Part shown: positions 8,172 through 16,254 of the stretch, one piece after another
Layout of the letters: every line of letters starts with the position of its first letter
Numbering within the stretch: position 1 is the first letter of the stretch
Assembly (NCBI RefSeq): GCF_030160715.1
Contig: NZ_BSOW01000012.1
Location: 124,001-188,000, forward strand
Direction: 5' to 3'
DNA length: 64,000 nt
Origin: Bradyrhizobium iriomotense
GTDB taxonomy: Bacteria > Pseudomonadota > Alphaproteobacteria > Rhizobiales > Xanthobacteraceae
Notes under the pieces: model-generated
Told to the model about the DNA's origin: nothing
Database searches by the model: none
What the model saw: only the letters and a program-made list of their open reading frames with translations
Program-made: the position numbers and the translations under genes

Positions 8172-8726
8172 ATGCGCGTCGTCGGCGGACGATTGAAGGG
8201 GCGCAATCTCGCCTCGCCGTCCTCGCGCGACATCCGTCCCACGGCGGATCGTCTGCGCGAATCCGTGTTCAACATCCTCGTGCACGCCTATGACGATCCG
8301 ATCGAGGACGCGCGCGTGCTCGATCTTTTCGCCGGCACCGGCGCGCTCGGCATCGAGGCGGCCTCGCGCGGCGCGAAATTCACGCTGTTCGTCGACAACG
8401 GCGCCGAGGCGCGTGCGCTGCTCCGCAACAATGTCGAGGCCTTGGGCTTGGGCGGTGTGACGAAGGTCTATCGTCGCGATGCAACCGATCTCGGCCCTGC
8501 GCATCCCGTCGAGCCGTTCTCGCTGGTGTTCCTCGATCCCCCCTATGGCAAGGGTTTTGCGGAGAAGGCGCTTGCGTCGTTGCGTGACGGCGGCTGGCTG
8601 ACATCCGGTGCGCTGGTGGTGGTCGAGGAGGCAAAGGCCGCGCAATTCGCCGCACCTGAAGGCTTCGAGGAATTGGAGCGGCGCGCGTACGACGACACGG
8701 AGTTCGTGTTTCTAAGGAGGCCGTAG
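8172..8726 (+). CDS. rsmD: 16S rRNA (guanine966-N2)-methyltransferase
   Basis: Methylates G966 of 16S rRNA using S-adenosylmethionine. 184 residues, normal for the family. Visible are the N-terminal MRVVGGRLKGRNL and RPTADRLRESVFNIL signature, the SAM site LDLFAGTGALGIEA and the catalytic DPPYGKG. Its start abuts the rluB stop, so the two rRNA modification genes are co-transcribed. A palindromic element follows. Confidence 0.97.
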   Translation: MRVVGGRLKGRNLASPSSRDIRPTADRLRESVFNILVHAYDDPIEDARVLDLFAGTGALGIEAASRGAKFTLFVDNGAEARALLRNNVEALGLGGVTKVYRRDATDLGPAHPVEPFSLVFLDPPYGKGFAEKALASLRDGGWLTSGALVVVEEAKAAQFAAPEGFEELERRAYDDTEFVFLRRP

Positions 8727-8729
8727 CTT

Positions 8730-8815
8730 CGTAGGGTGGATTAGCGCTAACCCACCTCATTGGATTCCGCGGAGACTGAAGTGGTGGGTTACGCCTTCGG
8801 CTAACCCACCCTACG
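8730..8815. repeat. Intergenic palindrome, CGTAGGGTGG family (copy 1)
   Basis: Outer arms CGTAGGGTGGATTA (8730-8743) and TAACCCACCCTACG (8802-8815), with inner arms TAACCCACC (8748-8756) and GGTGGGTTA (8783-8791). It lies between the convergent rsmD and mutL genes and may terminate both. A related copy is near 45638-45701. Confidence 0.85.
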
Positions 8816-8826
8816 AGACCGAGCGC

Positions 8827-10638
8827 TTACCTTCGCCCGAACAGCTTCTCGACATCCGCAAGCTTCAATTCCACATACGTCGGCCGGCCGTGATTGCACT
8901 GGCCGGAGTTCGGCGTCTCCTCCATCTCGCGGAGCAATGCGTTCATTTCCTCCGGCTTGAGCCTCCGGCCCGCGCGCACCGAACCGTGGCAGGCCATGGT
9001 GGCCGCCACATGCATCAGGCGGCGCTCGAGCGGGAGCGCCTCGTCCCACTCGGCCATGTGTTCGGCGAGATCGCGCAACAGGCCACCTGCATCAGCCTTG
9101 CCGAGCAGCGACGGCGTCTCGCGTACCGCGACGGCGCCGGGTCCGAAGGATTCGATCGCGAGCCCGAACGAAGCCAGCTCGTCGCCGCGCGCGAGCAGCC
9201 GCTCGACCGTCGCCTCGTCCATCTCGACGATCTCGGGGATCAGGAGGATCTGCCGCTGCACGCCGTTCTTCGCCAGCGACGCCTTCAGCCGTTCATAGAC
9301 GATGCGCTCATGGGCGGCGTGCTGGTCGACGATGATGAGACCGTCGCGGGTCTGCGACACGATGTAGGTCTCGTGAATCTGCGTGCGCGCAGCGCCAAGC
9401 GGACGGTCGACCAGGTCGCCGACGGGCTGCGTCTCGATTCTCACGTCCGCCGTCGGCGCGCCGACGTCGAAGGCAGCCTGCACGCGCTCCGCGAAAGCAG
9501 GCGCGGCAGTACCCTCGAAGGACGGTAGCGGCGCCGTCGGGGCGGAGGGTGACTGCCGCCAGTCCCAGTTGCCGGGGCGCGGCGTAAACGCGGAGCGGAA
9601 TGACGACAGCGCGCTGCCCCCGCTATTGGCGGCGGTGCGTCGTCCCTCGCGCGCGAGACCTTCCTTCAATCCGTGCACGATCAGCGCGCGCACGAGCCCG
9701 GCATTGCGAAAACGTACCTCGGTCTTGGCCGGGTGGACGTTGGCGTCGACCTCGCGCGGGTCGAGGGTGACGAACAGCGCCAGTACCGGATGGCGGTCGC
9801 GCGGTAGATAGTCGGAATAGGCCGCGCGCACCGCGCCGAGGATCAGCTTGTCGCGCACGGGTCGCCCGTTGACGAAGAGATATTGCCCGAGCGCGTTGGC
9901 GCGCGTCAGCGCGGGTGCGGCTGCATAGCCTGCGACCACCACGCCGTCGCGCTCGGCATGAACCTCGATGGCGTGGCTGCGAAATTCCGCTCCCAAAATG
10001 TCGCCGAGCCGCGTCAGCCGGCCGGCTGCGCCGGGCAGGGCAGCGGCCCAGGTCACCGGTGCGCGCTCTTCGCCGGCGAGCGTGAAGGCGATGTCGGGCC
10101 GCGCCATCGCCAGCCGCCGCACCACCTCGCGGATCGCCTCGGCCTCGGTGCGGTCGGTCTTCAGGAATTTCAGCCGCGCCGGTGTCGCGTAGAAGAGGTC
10201 GTTGACCTCGACGCGCGTGCCATGCGCAAGGGCCGCCGGCATGATCTCGGACTTCTCGCCGCCCTCGACCGACAGCGCCCAGGCGTGCGGCTCGCTGGCG
10301 TTGCGCGTGGTGATGGACAGCCGCGCGACCGAGCCGATCGAAGGTAGCGCCTCGCCGCGGAACCCGAGCGTGCGGATTTGCAGGAGGTCCTCGTCGTCGA
10401 GCTTCGAGGTGGCGTGGCGGTCGACTGCGAGCGACAGGTCTTTCGCCGTCATGCCGCTGCCGTCATCGGTGATGCCGATCCGCCGCCGCCCGCCGCCATC
10501 GGTGAACACGTCGATGCGGCTCGCGCCGGCATCGATCGCATTCTCCACGAGTTCCTTGACCACACTCGCCGGACGCTCGACCACCTCGCCGGCGGCGATG
10601 CGGTTGACGACTTGCTCAGGAAGCTGGCGGACGGGCAT
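8827..10638 (-). CDS. mutL: DNA mismatch repair protein MutL
   Basis: 603 residues. N-terminal GHKL ATPase motifs are clear: IAAGEVVERPASVVKELVEN with NAIDAGAS, DDGSGM and TLGFRGEALPSIG. After a variable linker (about 330-410) the C-terminal domain has DQHAAHERIVYE, which fits the endonuclease pattern DQHAx2Ex4E, plus ACHGSVRAG and QCNHGRPT metal-site motifs. It is therefore the nicking type of MutL found in bacteria without MutH. The ATG at 10638 gives the conserved MPVRQLPEQVVNRIAAGE start. It is encoded alone, convergent with rsmD. Confidence 0.98.
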   Translation of the reverse strand: MPVRQLPEQVVNRIAAGEVVERPASVVKELVENAIDAGASRIDVFTDGGGRRRIGITDDGSGMTAKDLSLAVDRHATSKLDDEDLLQIRTLGFRGEALPSIGSVARLSITTRNASEPHAWALSVEGGEKSEIMPAALAHGTRVEVNDLFYATPARLKFLKTDRTEAEAIREVVRRLAMARPDIAFTLAGEERAPVTWAAALPGAAGRLTRLGDILGAEFRSHAIEVHAERDGVVVAGYAAAPALTRANALGQYLFVNGRPVRDKLILGAVRAAYSDYLPRDRHPVLALFVTLDPREVDANVHPAKTEVRFRNAGLVRALIVHGLKEGLAREGRRTAANSGGSALSSFRSAFTPRPGNWDWRQSPSAPTAPLPSFEGTAAPAFAERVQAAFDVGAPTADVRIETQPVGDLVDRPLGAARTQIHETYIVSQTRDGLIIVDQHAAHERIVYERLKASLAKNGVQRQILLIPEIVEMDEATVERLLARGDELASFGLAIESFGPGAVAVRETPSLLGKADAGGLLRDLAEHMAEWDEALPLERRLMHVAATMACHGSVRAGRRLKPEEMNALLREMEETPNSGQCNHGRPTYVELKLADVEKLFGRR

Positions 10639-10915
10639 GGCTCACTCGATGAATCCCGTCAATCTAGCTTTGCCAGGACGAAAATACATGGGCAAATCCA
10701 GACTGCCCACATGCCAATCCATGTTCCGCGCTGCCGCATATGCGGTGATCAATTCCGCGAAATGGCCCCGAAATCCCTAAACGATGACCACACGAGGTGG
10801 ATTGCATAGCCATCGCGCCGTTCGCGCTCTTTCCGCGATGACATGGCTCGGTGCTGGCGAACGGCGTGGAGAAGCGCCGGGCCGTTCATCGCGAAACAAA
10901 ATCCAGGAGAAATGG

Positions 10916-11224
10916 ATGAAGTTGGTGAAGACCTCCGTGATCGCATGCGCCCTCTCGGCCCTGATTGCGACGCCCGTTCTTGCACAGGGTGCGTCGACCG
11001 ACGCCAAGACGCGCGGCACCGTGCAAAGCAAGCCCATGCAAGGCGGCCTGTCCGGCAGCGAAGATGAGGATTTGGGCGCGCAGGGCGGAGCTGCGGGCGA
11101 GAAGATGGGCATGAAGTCGACCAAGGGAACGAAGGGCACGGTCGGCACCACCGGGAGCGCGACGCATAAAGGCACGGTCGACGATTCCACGTCAGGCGGT
11201 GCCGCCACCGGCAAGCGCTACTGA
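10916..11224 (+). CDS. Small secreted Gly/Lys/Thr-rich protein, unknown function
   Basis: 102 residues. The start at 10916 follows AGGAG by six bases and gives a good signal peptide (MKLVKTSVIACALSALIATPVLAQG, cleavage after ALA-type residues near 23). The mature part is low-complexity, rich in Gly, Lys, Thr and Ser, with KGTKGT/HKGTV near-repeats and no recognised domain. A strong intrinsic terminator follows immediately, so it is a single-gene unit. Similar short periplasmic proteins of unknown role are common in Bradyrhizobium. Confidence 0.75.
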   Translation: MKLVKTSVIACALSALIATPVLAQGASTDAKTRGTVQSKPMQGGLSGSEDEDLGAQGGAAGEKMGMKSTKGTKGTVGTTGSATHKGTVDDSTSGGAATGKRY

Positions 11225-11245
11225 CGCAGATATCCAAAACGGCAA

Positions 11246-11277
11246 ACCTCCGGTCGCGCTGCGACCGGAGGTTTTTT
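11246..11277 (+). terminator. Rho-independent terminator of the small secreted protein gene
   Basis: Perfect 12-bp stem ACCTCCGGTCGC (11246-11257) / GCGACCGGAGGT (11261-11272), loop GCT, followed by a T tract to 11277. Confidence 0.93.
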
Positions 11278-11281
11278 GCGT

Positions 11282-11701
11282 TCAGTCGTCGAAGCCGCGG
11301 CCGCCGCGCCCGGCCTTGATGTCGCCGCGGCGCTTCTTGCCGTCGAGCCGGCGCTGCTTGGAGGCGAAGGTCGGCCGCGTCGCGCGGCGCGGCGTCGGCC
11401 GCACCATGGCCTCGCGCAGCATCTCGAGCAGGCGGTCGATCGCGTCCTGGCGGTTGCGCTCCTGGGTGCGAAAACGCTGTGCCTGGATCACGATGACGCC
11501 GTCCTTGGTCATGCGCTGGCCGGCGAGGCGCGCAAGGCGCAAGGCGGCGTCCTCCGGCAAGGTCAGCTTGCGCGTGTCGAAGCGCAGTTGCGCCGAGGTC
11601 GCGACCTTGTTGACGTTCTGTCCGCCCGGGCCGGAGGCGCGGACGAAGCCGATCTCGATGTCGTCTTCATCGATGACGAGATCGCGGGAAATCCGCAGCA
11701 T
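11282..11701 (-). CDS. arfB: Alternative ribosome-rescue factor / peptidyl-tRNA hydrolase
   Basis: 139 residues. A codon-independent release factor that frees stalled ribosomes. The GGQ loop is at Gly26-Gly27-Gln28 in GPGGQNVNK, and the C-terminal tail is basic (RRATRPTFASKQRRLDGKKRR) as needed to enter the empty mRNA channel. The N-terminus MLRISRDLVIDEDD matches the YaeJ/ICT1 family. The ribosome site is weak and the frame stays open upstream, but longer versions add unrelated residues. It is convergent with the small secreted protein gene, sharing the terminator region. Confidence 0.93.
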   Translation of the reverse strand: MLRISRDLVIDEDDIEIGFVRASGPGGQNVNKVATSAQLRFDTRKLTLPEDAALRLARLAGQRMTKDGVIVIQAQRFRTQERNRQDAIDRLLEMLREAMVRPTPRRATRPTFASKQRRLDGKKRRGDIKAGRGGRGFDD

Positions 11702-11819
11702 GATGGCACCATTCGTGATGCCTCGACCTATCGCGGGCACCCTCATTTGGCAATGCTGCATCATGGAAAATGCGAATGGCCGGGGCAAGCCCGGCCATTC
11801 AATGCGGAGGAGCGCGCGT

Positions 11820-13193
11820 TCAGTTCGACTTCGGCGCGGGCGCTGCGGCGGGCTGCGCGGCCGCCTGGGGTGCGCGGCCGACGATGACGGTCAGCAGGCC
11901 CTGGCCCCACAGCCGCTTGGCGGCCTGCTTGGCGTCGTCCAGCGTCACGGCATCGACGATGGCGCTGCGCTTCTCGATGTAGTCGATCGGCAGCTTGTCC
12001 TGCTGATATTGCAACAGCACCTGCGCGAGCTTGGAGGAGGTGTCGAGCGCCAGCATCTGCGAGCCCTTGAGGTAGGACTTGGCCTCGTCGAGCTCCTTCT
12101 GGGTCGGGCCCTCCTCGGCGATGCGACGCACCTCCCGCTCCACGGCATCGAGCGTATCGCCGGCGCGGTCCGCGCGCGTGCCGGTGTTGCCGATGAAGAC
12201 GGCCGAGTGCTCCATCCACAACAGCGCTTCAGACACCGAATAGGCGAGCCCGCGCTTTTCGCGCACCTCGCGATAGAGCCGGGAGGACAATCCGCCGCCG
12301 CCCAGGATGTGGTTGACGACATAGGCGGCCATGAAATTCGGATCGCTGCGCTTCACGCCGGGGCCGCCGAAGGTGATTACGGTCTGCGGCACGTCGAGCG
12401 GCACGAAGGCGCGCTGCGGCGGCGCGGCTGACTCGACGTCGGGGACCGGCGTGAGGCTCGCCTTGGCAGGCAGGCCGCCAAACGTCTTGTCGAGCAGCGT
12501 ACCGAGCGTTGCCGGGTCGACGTCGCCGACGACCGCGACCTTCAGCGTATCCTTGGCCAGGATGCGGCCGACATAATCCTTCATGTCGGTGACCGTGATG
12601 GTCGGCACGCTTTCCAGTGTCCCGCTGGTCTGTCGACCGTAAGGATGATCGCCGAAGGCGAGCGCCAGGAACTTGCGGCTGGCGAGCGCGGTCGGATTGG
12701 TGGTGTCGCGGCGCAGGCCCGAGATCACCTGGGAACGGATGCGCTCGACGTCGGCGGTGTCGAAATGCGGCGAGGTCAGCGCCATCCGCAACAAGTCGAA
12801 GGCCTCGTCCTTGTTGTCGCGGAGCATGCGCAGGCTGCCGCGGAACGTGTCGCGGCTGGCGTTGAAGGAGAGCTCGATGGCGCGGCGGTCGAGCCGCTCG
12901 TGGAAGGTCTTGGAATCGAGATCGCCGGAGCCTTCGTCGAGGAGGTCGCCGACGAGATTGGCGACGCCCGGCTTGTCCTTGGGGTCCTGCGAGGAACCAC
13001 CGGCAAAGGAATATTCCATCGCGATCAGCGGCACGGTCGCGTCCTGCACGAACCAGGCTTCGATGCCGCCGGGCGAGGTCAGACGCTGGATCTTGGCCGC
13101 GGCCTGTGACGGCGAGATGGACGCCAAGGACAGCGTCACCGAGGTGATGACGGAGAGCGCGATGCCGCGCACACGGAGGAAGGGATAGGTCAC
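11820..13193 (-). CDS. M16-family peptidase-like protein, inactive subunit
   Basis: 457 residues with a signal peptide (LSVITSVTLSLASISPSQAAA) and two M16 domains. The zinc motif HxxEH is replaced: the aligned segment reads GVANLVGDLLDEGSGD, so both His ligands are gone. The R/Y substrate-binding motif of the second domain is kept (GGGLSSRLYREVREKRGLAYSV). It is typical of the non-catalytic partner in periplasmic M16 heterodimers. The GTG start at 13193 overlaps the stop of the active partner (GTGA) and has AGGAG eight bases upstream, so the two are translated together. Confidence 0.9.
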   Translation of the reverse strand: MTYPFLRVRGIALSVITSVTLSLASISPSQAAAKIQRLTSPGGIEAWFVQDATVPLIAMEYSFAGGSSQDPKDKPGVANLVGDLLDEGSGDLDSKTFHERLDRRAIELSFNASRDTFRGSLRMLRDNKDEAFDLLRMALTSPHFDTADVERIRSQVISGLRRDTTNPTALASRKFLALAFGDHPYGRQTSGTLESVPTITVTDMKDYVGRILAKDTLKVAVVGDVDPATLGTLLDKTFGGLPAKASLTPVPDVESAAPPQRAFVPLDVPQTVITFGGPGVKRSDPNFMAAYVVNHILGGGGLSSRLYREVREKRGLAYSVSEALLWMEHSAVFIGNTGTRADRAGDTLDAVEREVRRIAEEGPTQKELDEAKSYLKGSQMLALDTSSKLAQVLLQYQQDKLPIDYIEKRSAIVDAVTLDDAKQAAKRLWGQGLLTVIVGRAPQAAAQPAAAPAPKSN

Positions 13194-14581
13194 GAACGCT
13201 TCTCCTCGCGCTTTGCGGTGGCGGTGTCCTTGATCAGATAGCCGGTGACCGAGCGCTTCTTGTCGAGCCATTTTTGCGCGACGGCGCGCACCTGGTCGGC
13301 GGTGACGGCGCGGATGCGATCCGGCCAGCTGCGGATGTCCTCGATGGAGAGACCCGTGGTCAGCGACCCGCCATACCAGAGCGCCAGCACTGCCTGGTTG
13401 TCCTGGGCATAGATCGCTTGCGCGATGAGCTGGGTCTTGACCCGCTCCAGATCCTCGGCGCGGATCGGATTTTGCACGATGTCGGCGATGACGTCGTCGA
13501 TCACCTTCTCGACCTCCGCGAAGCCGACGCCGGGCTTGGGCGAAGCCGAGATCGCGAACTGGGTTGCATCGAGCGAAGTGCCCATATAGCTCGCGCTGGC
13601 CGAGACCGCGAGCGGCTTGTCGACGACGAGCGCCCGGTAGAGATAGGAGTTGCTGCCGCTGCCCATCAGTTGCGCGAGCACGTCGAGCGCGGCGCTCTCG
13701 CCGGCCGCCGCCGTGGTTGCCGACGGAACGAGGTAATAGCGGCGCACGCCGGGCTGCTCGACGCGCGGATCGGACAGCGTGACGGTGCGCGGGGCAGCCG
13801 GCTCCGGCTCCTGCGGACGGATGCGTTGCGCGGGGATCGCGGGCTGTGCCGGGATCGGACCGAAATTGCGCTCGACCAGCGGGCGCACGTCGGCGACCTC
13901 GACGTCGCCGGCGATCACCAGGATCGCGTTGTTCGGCGCATAGAAGCGACGGTAGAACGCCAGCGCATCCTCGCGATTGAGCTTCTCGATCTCCTGGTGC
14001 CAGCCGATCACCGGCCGGCCGTAGGGATGGTTGAGATAGAGCGCGGCCATGACCTGCTCGCTCAGTCGCGCCTCGGGACTGTTGGCAACGCGCATGTTGT
14101 ATTCCTCGAGCACGACGTCGCGCTCGGGTAGCACGTTCTCGTCCTTGAGCACGAGCCCGGTCATGCGATCGGCCTCGAACTCCATCATGGTCGGCAGCTG
14201 CTCGCGCGGCACGCGCTGATAGTAGTTGGTGTAGTCGACCGAGGTGGAGGCGTTCTCGTTGCCGCCGACGCGCAGCACGGTCTGGGAGAATTCGCCGACC
14301 GGATGTTTCTCCGTGCCCTTGAACATCAAATGCTCGAGGAAATGGGCGAGCCCCGATTTGCCGGGCGTTTCGTCGGCCGAGCCGACCTTGTACCAGATCA
14401 TCTCCGTGACCACGGGCGTGCGGTGGTCGGGGATCACCACGACCTGGAGGCCGTTACCGAGCGTGAAGCTGCTGGGTGGTGCGGAGGTTACCGTTGTCTG
14501 GGCAAATGCCCCGCCGGTTGAAAGAGCACAAGTCGAAAGCAACGCGGCGAGGAGGCGGGCAGCCGATCGGTATGAGGACAT
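13190..14581 (-). CDS. M16-family zinc metallopeptidase, active subunit
   Basis: 463 residues. An N-terminal signal peptide (residues 1-28, ending GGAFAQ) sends it to the periplasm. The inverted zinc motif is complete: His80-Phe-Leu-Glu83-His84 in GLAHFLEHLMFKGT, with the distal acidic region about 75 residues later. The second domain is also recognisable. The ATG at 14581 follows AAGGA by seven bases; the longer open frame upstream is not conserved-looking. It forms an operon with the inactive M16 partner, the usual arrangement of the PqqL/processing-peptidase-like bacterial pairs. The substrate is unknown. Confidence 0.93.
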   Translation of the reverse strand: MSSYRSAARLLAALLSTCALSTGGAFAQTTVTSAPPSSFTLGNGLQVVVIPDHRTPVVTEMIWYKVGSADETPGKSGLAHFLEHLMFKGTEKHPVGEFSQTVLRVGGNENASTSVDYTNYYQRVPREQLPTMMEFEADRMTGLVLKDENVLPERDVVLEEYNMRVANSPEARLSEQVMAALYLNHPYGRPVIGWHQEIEKLNREDALAFYRRFYAPNNAILVIAGDVEVADVRPLVERNFGPIPAQPAIPAQRIRPQEPEPAAPRTVTLSDPRVEQPGVRRYYLVPSATTAAAGESAALDVLAQLMGSGSNSYLYRALVVDKPLAVSASASYMGTSLDATQFAISASPKPGVGFAEVEKVIDDVIADIVQNPIRAEDLERVKTQLIAQAIYAQDNQAVLALWYGGSLTTGLSIEDIRSWPDRIRAVTADQVRAVAQKWLDKKRSVTGYLIKDTATAKREEKRS

Positions 14582-14775
14582 CACAATCCTTGTGAAAGCC
14601 CGGACCCAAATGCCCGGGTGCAACAGCACGGCATGCTACACCGTGCGGCCTAGCGCTTTGCGTCACGAAGCAGAGAACGCCGTCATCGTGAAGTTAAAGA
14701 TAGGTCATGTGCCGCACCCGGCCTACACCGGATGATTGCGGCAGTTCCGCATGAGCACGCGGGCCGGCAAGAGCG

Positions 14776-15513
14776 CTATTGCTCTTTTTCCTTGCCGCTC
14801 TGCACGTCGTAATACGTCTTCTTGGTTTTGTCCGGTCCCCCCGAACCATAGGCGTAATTTGGCGAGGGCGTCTGGTAGCCGGCCGGCGGCTCGGTGAGGG
14901 ATCCCCGCGGCGGCTCGGACTTGAATTCCGCGCTTTCGTTGCTGCCGCCCTTGAAGAGTTTGAACAGGCCGCCGGTGTAGCCGAGCTGGGCCGGACTCAG
15001 GGTCGGATTGTTCTGAGTGGGCTGGCCCGGCTCGTTGCTGGTGGTGCGGGTAGGCCCGGTCGTCTTGGCTGCGTTCAACTCGGCGGGCGTCAACGGCCGG
15101 GCGGCCTCCCATGGCTGCACGAACTTGTTGCCGGCTTTCTTTCTCGCGGCAGCCAACTCCTTGCGGCGCCTTTCGTCGGGATCCTTCGGCCAGTTCGGCG
15201 CGGCCGCCTCGGCAGTCGACGCAGGCGGAGGCAGGTCGAGCTTCGGCGGCACCACCAGAGGGGAACGCTCGCGGTAATCGATGCCGGGCTTCTCCAGGCT
15301 TCTGCCGCCTTGGGCGCCGAGACCGGACATCAGATTGTCGATGATCTTTTCCTCGAACGTCCGGTCGTCTTCCTCGTCGTCATCGCCGGCGCGCGCTGTG
15401 CCGGCCACCATCACGAGACCGATGCCAAGTGCGACGGCAGTGAGCTTCAGAGAGCGCAACAGCCCATCGGTCGGGCTTCGCATCATCCAAGCTTTCGGCT
15501 CGCTTTCGCGCAT
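14776..15513 (-). CDS. Exported protein of unknown function, Pro-rich
   Basis: 245 residues. After a charged start, residues about 20-42 are a signal sequence (LKLTAVALGIGLVMVAGTARA), then an acidic DDDEEDDRTFEEKIIDN stretch and a long Pro/Gly/Ser/Asn-rich region likely to be disordered (RPLTPAELNAAKTTGP, NPTLSPAQLGY, SEPPRGSLTEPPAGYQTP). I do not recognise a domain. The ATG at 15513 is chosen for the AGGT eight bases upstream; a TTG at 15537 is the alternative. It lies between lspA and the M16 pair, all on the minus strand, suggesting an envelope-related transcription unit. Confidence 0.75.
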   Translation of the reverse strand: MRESEPKAWMMRSPTDGLLRSLKLTAVALGIGLVMVAGTARAGDDDEEDDRTFEEKIIDNLMSGLGAQGGRSLEKPGIDYRERSPLVVPPKLDLPPPASTAEAAAPNWPKDPDERRRKELAAARKKAGNKFVQPWEAARPLTPAELNAAKTTGPTRTTSNEPGQPTQNNPTLSPAQLGYTGGLFKLFKGGSNESAEFKSEPPRGSLTEPPAGYQTPSPNYAYGSGGPDKTKKTYYDVQSGKEKEQ

Positions 15514-15607
15514 CGCTGTACCTGTTCTGTTTCGCAATCAATCGCCGCGCCTCGCGCGGTCGGGCCTCGCAAGCAAGGTTCCACAGTCCGGCCCGTATCG
15601 GCCGGGA

Positions 15608-16102
15608 TCAGGGCGCTTTTGCGGCGGGTACCCCCAGGAAGGAATCATACAATAGGGCCGCCACCCCAGCAACGATGGCCACGTCGGCGAGGTTAAACAC
15701 GTACCAATTGTAGGTTTTTCCGGCGATTTCGATGTGAAACAGCGCGAAATCGAACACCGCGCCATAGGCCAGGCGATCGACGGCATTGCCGATGGCGCCG
15801 CCGATAATCAGCCCCAGCGCCACCGTCGCTAGCCGGGTCTGGGCGCGGGTCATCCAGACCGCCAGCAGAACCACCGCGACGGCCTTGACCGCCATCAGGG
15901 CGATCTGCCCGGCCGCACCTTCGGTCTGCAGCCAGCCATAGCTGATGCCCTTGTTCCAGGCCGGCACGAGGTCGAAGAACGGCGTCAGCCTCAGCCCGCC
16001 GCGACGGTCGAGGTCGAACACGTTGAGCAGCCAGAGCTTCGAGGCCTGGTCCAGCACGAGCGAAATCGCGGCAGACAGAATGCCGGCGCGGAGAGGGGTC
16101 AT
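15608..16102 (-). CDS. lspA: Lipoprotein signal peptidase (signal peptidase II)
   Basis: 164 residues with four transmembrane segments. Cleaves prolipoproteins before the lipidated Cys in the inner membrane. The two catalytic aspartates are Asp109 in GGAIGNAVDR and Asp140 in FNLADVAI; AWNKGISYGWL matches the conserved Asn-Gly-Ser/Ala region. The ATG at 16102 gives the normal length; the ribosome site is weak. It lies downstream of ileS on the same strand, as in many proteobacteria, but a 26-bp inverted repeat separates them. Confidence 0.95.
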   Translation of the reverse strand: MTPLRAGILSAAISLVLDQASKLWLLNVFDLDRRGGLRLTPFFDLVPAWNKGISYGWLQTEGAAGQIALMAVKAVAVVLLAVWMTRAQTRLATVALGLIIGGAIGNAVDRLAYGAVFDFALFHIEIAGKTYNWYVFNLADVAIVAGVAALLYDSFLGVPAAKAP

Positions 16103-16129
16103 GCTGCAATGTTCGACATGAACACCGCT

Positions 16130-16249
16130 GTCGTCCCGGCGAAAGCCGGGACCCATAACCCCAGGCGGTGTTTGGTTGAAAGATTCGTGGTCATCAGCCT
16201 TCGCTGCAATTGGCGGCGGTGGTTGGGTCCCGGCTTTCGCCGGGACGAC
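16130..16249. repeat. Perfect 26-bp inverted repeat between lspA and ileS
   Basis: Arms 16130-16155 and 16224-16249 are exact reverse complements (left arm begins GTCGTCCCGGCGAAAGCC), enclosing 68 bp. Each arm also contains an internal short palindrome (CCCGGC...GCCGGG). Related sequences flank 45070-45201 and 46620-46772. Confidence 0.92.
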
Positions 16250-16254
16250 GCAAG

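Noticed and set aside
6153..8645. An 830-codon open frame on the minus strand opposite rluB and rsmD
   Set aside because: Ala/Arg/Thr-rich translation without domains; it arises from the strong GC bias of the plus-strand genes, whose products are recognisable.
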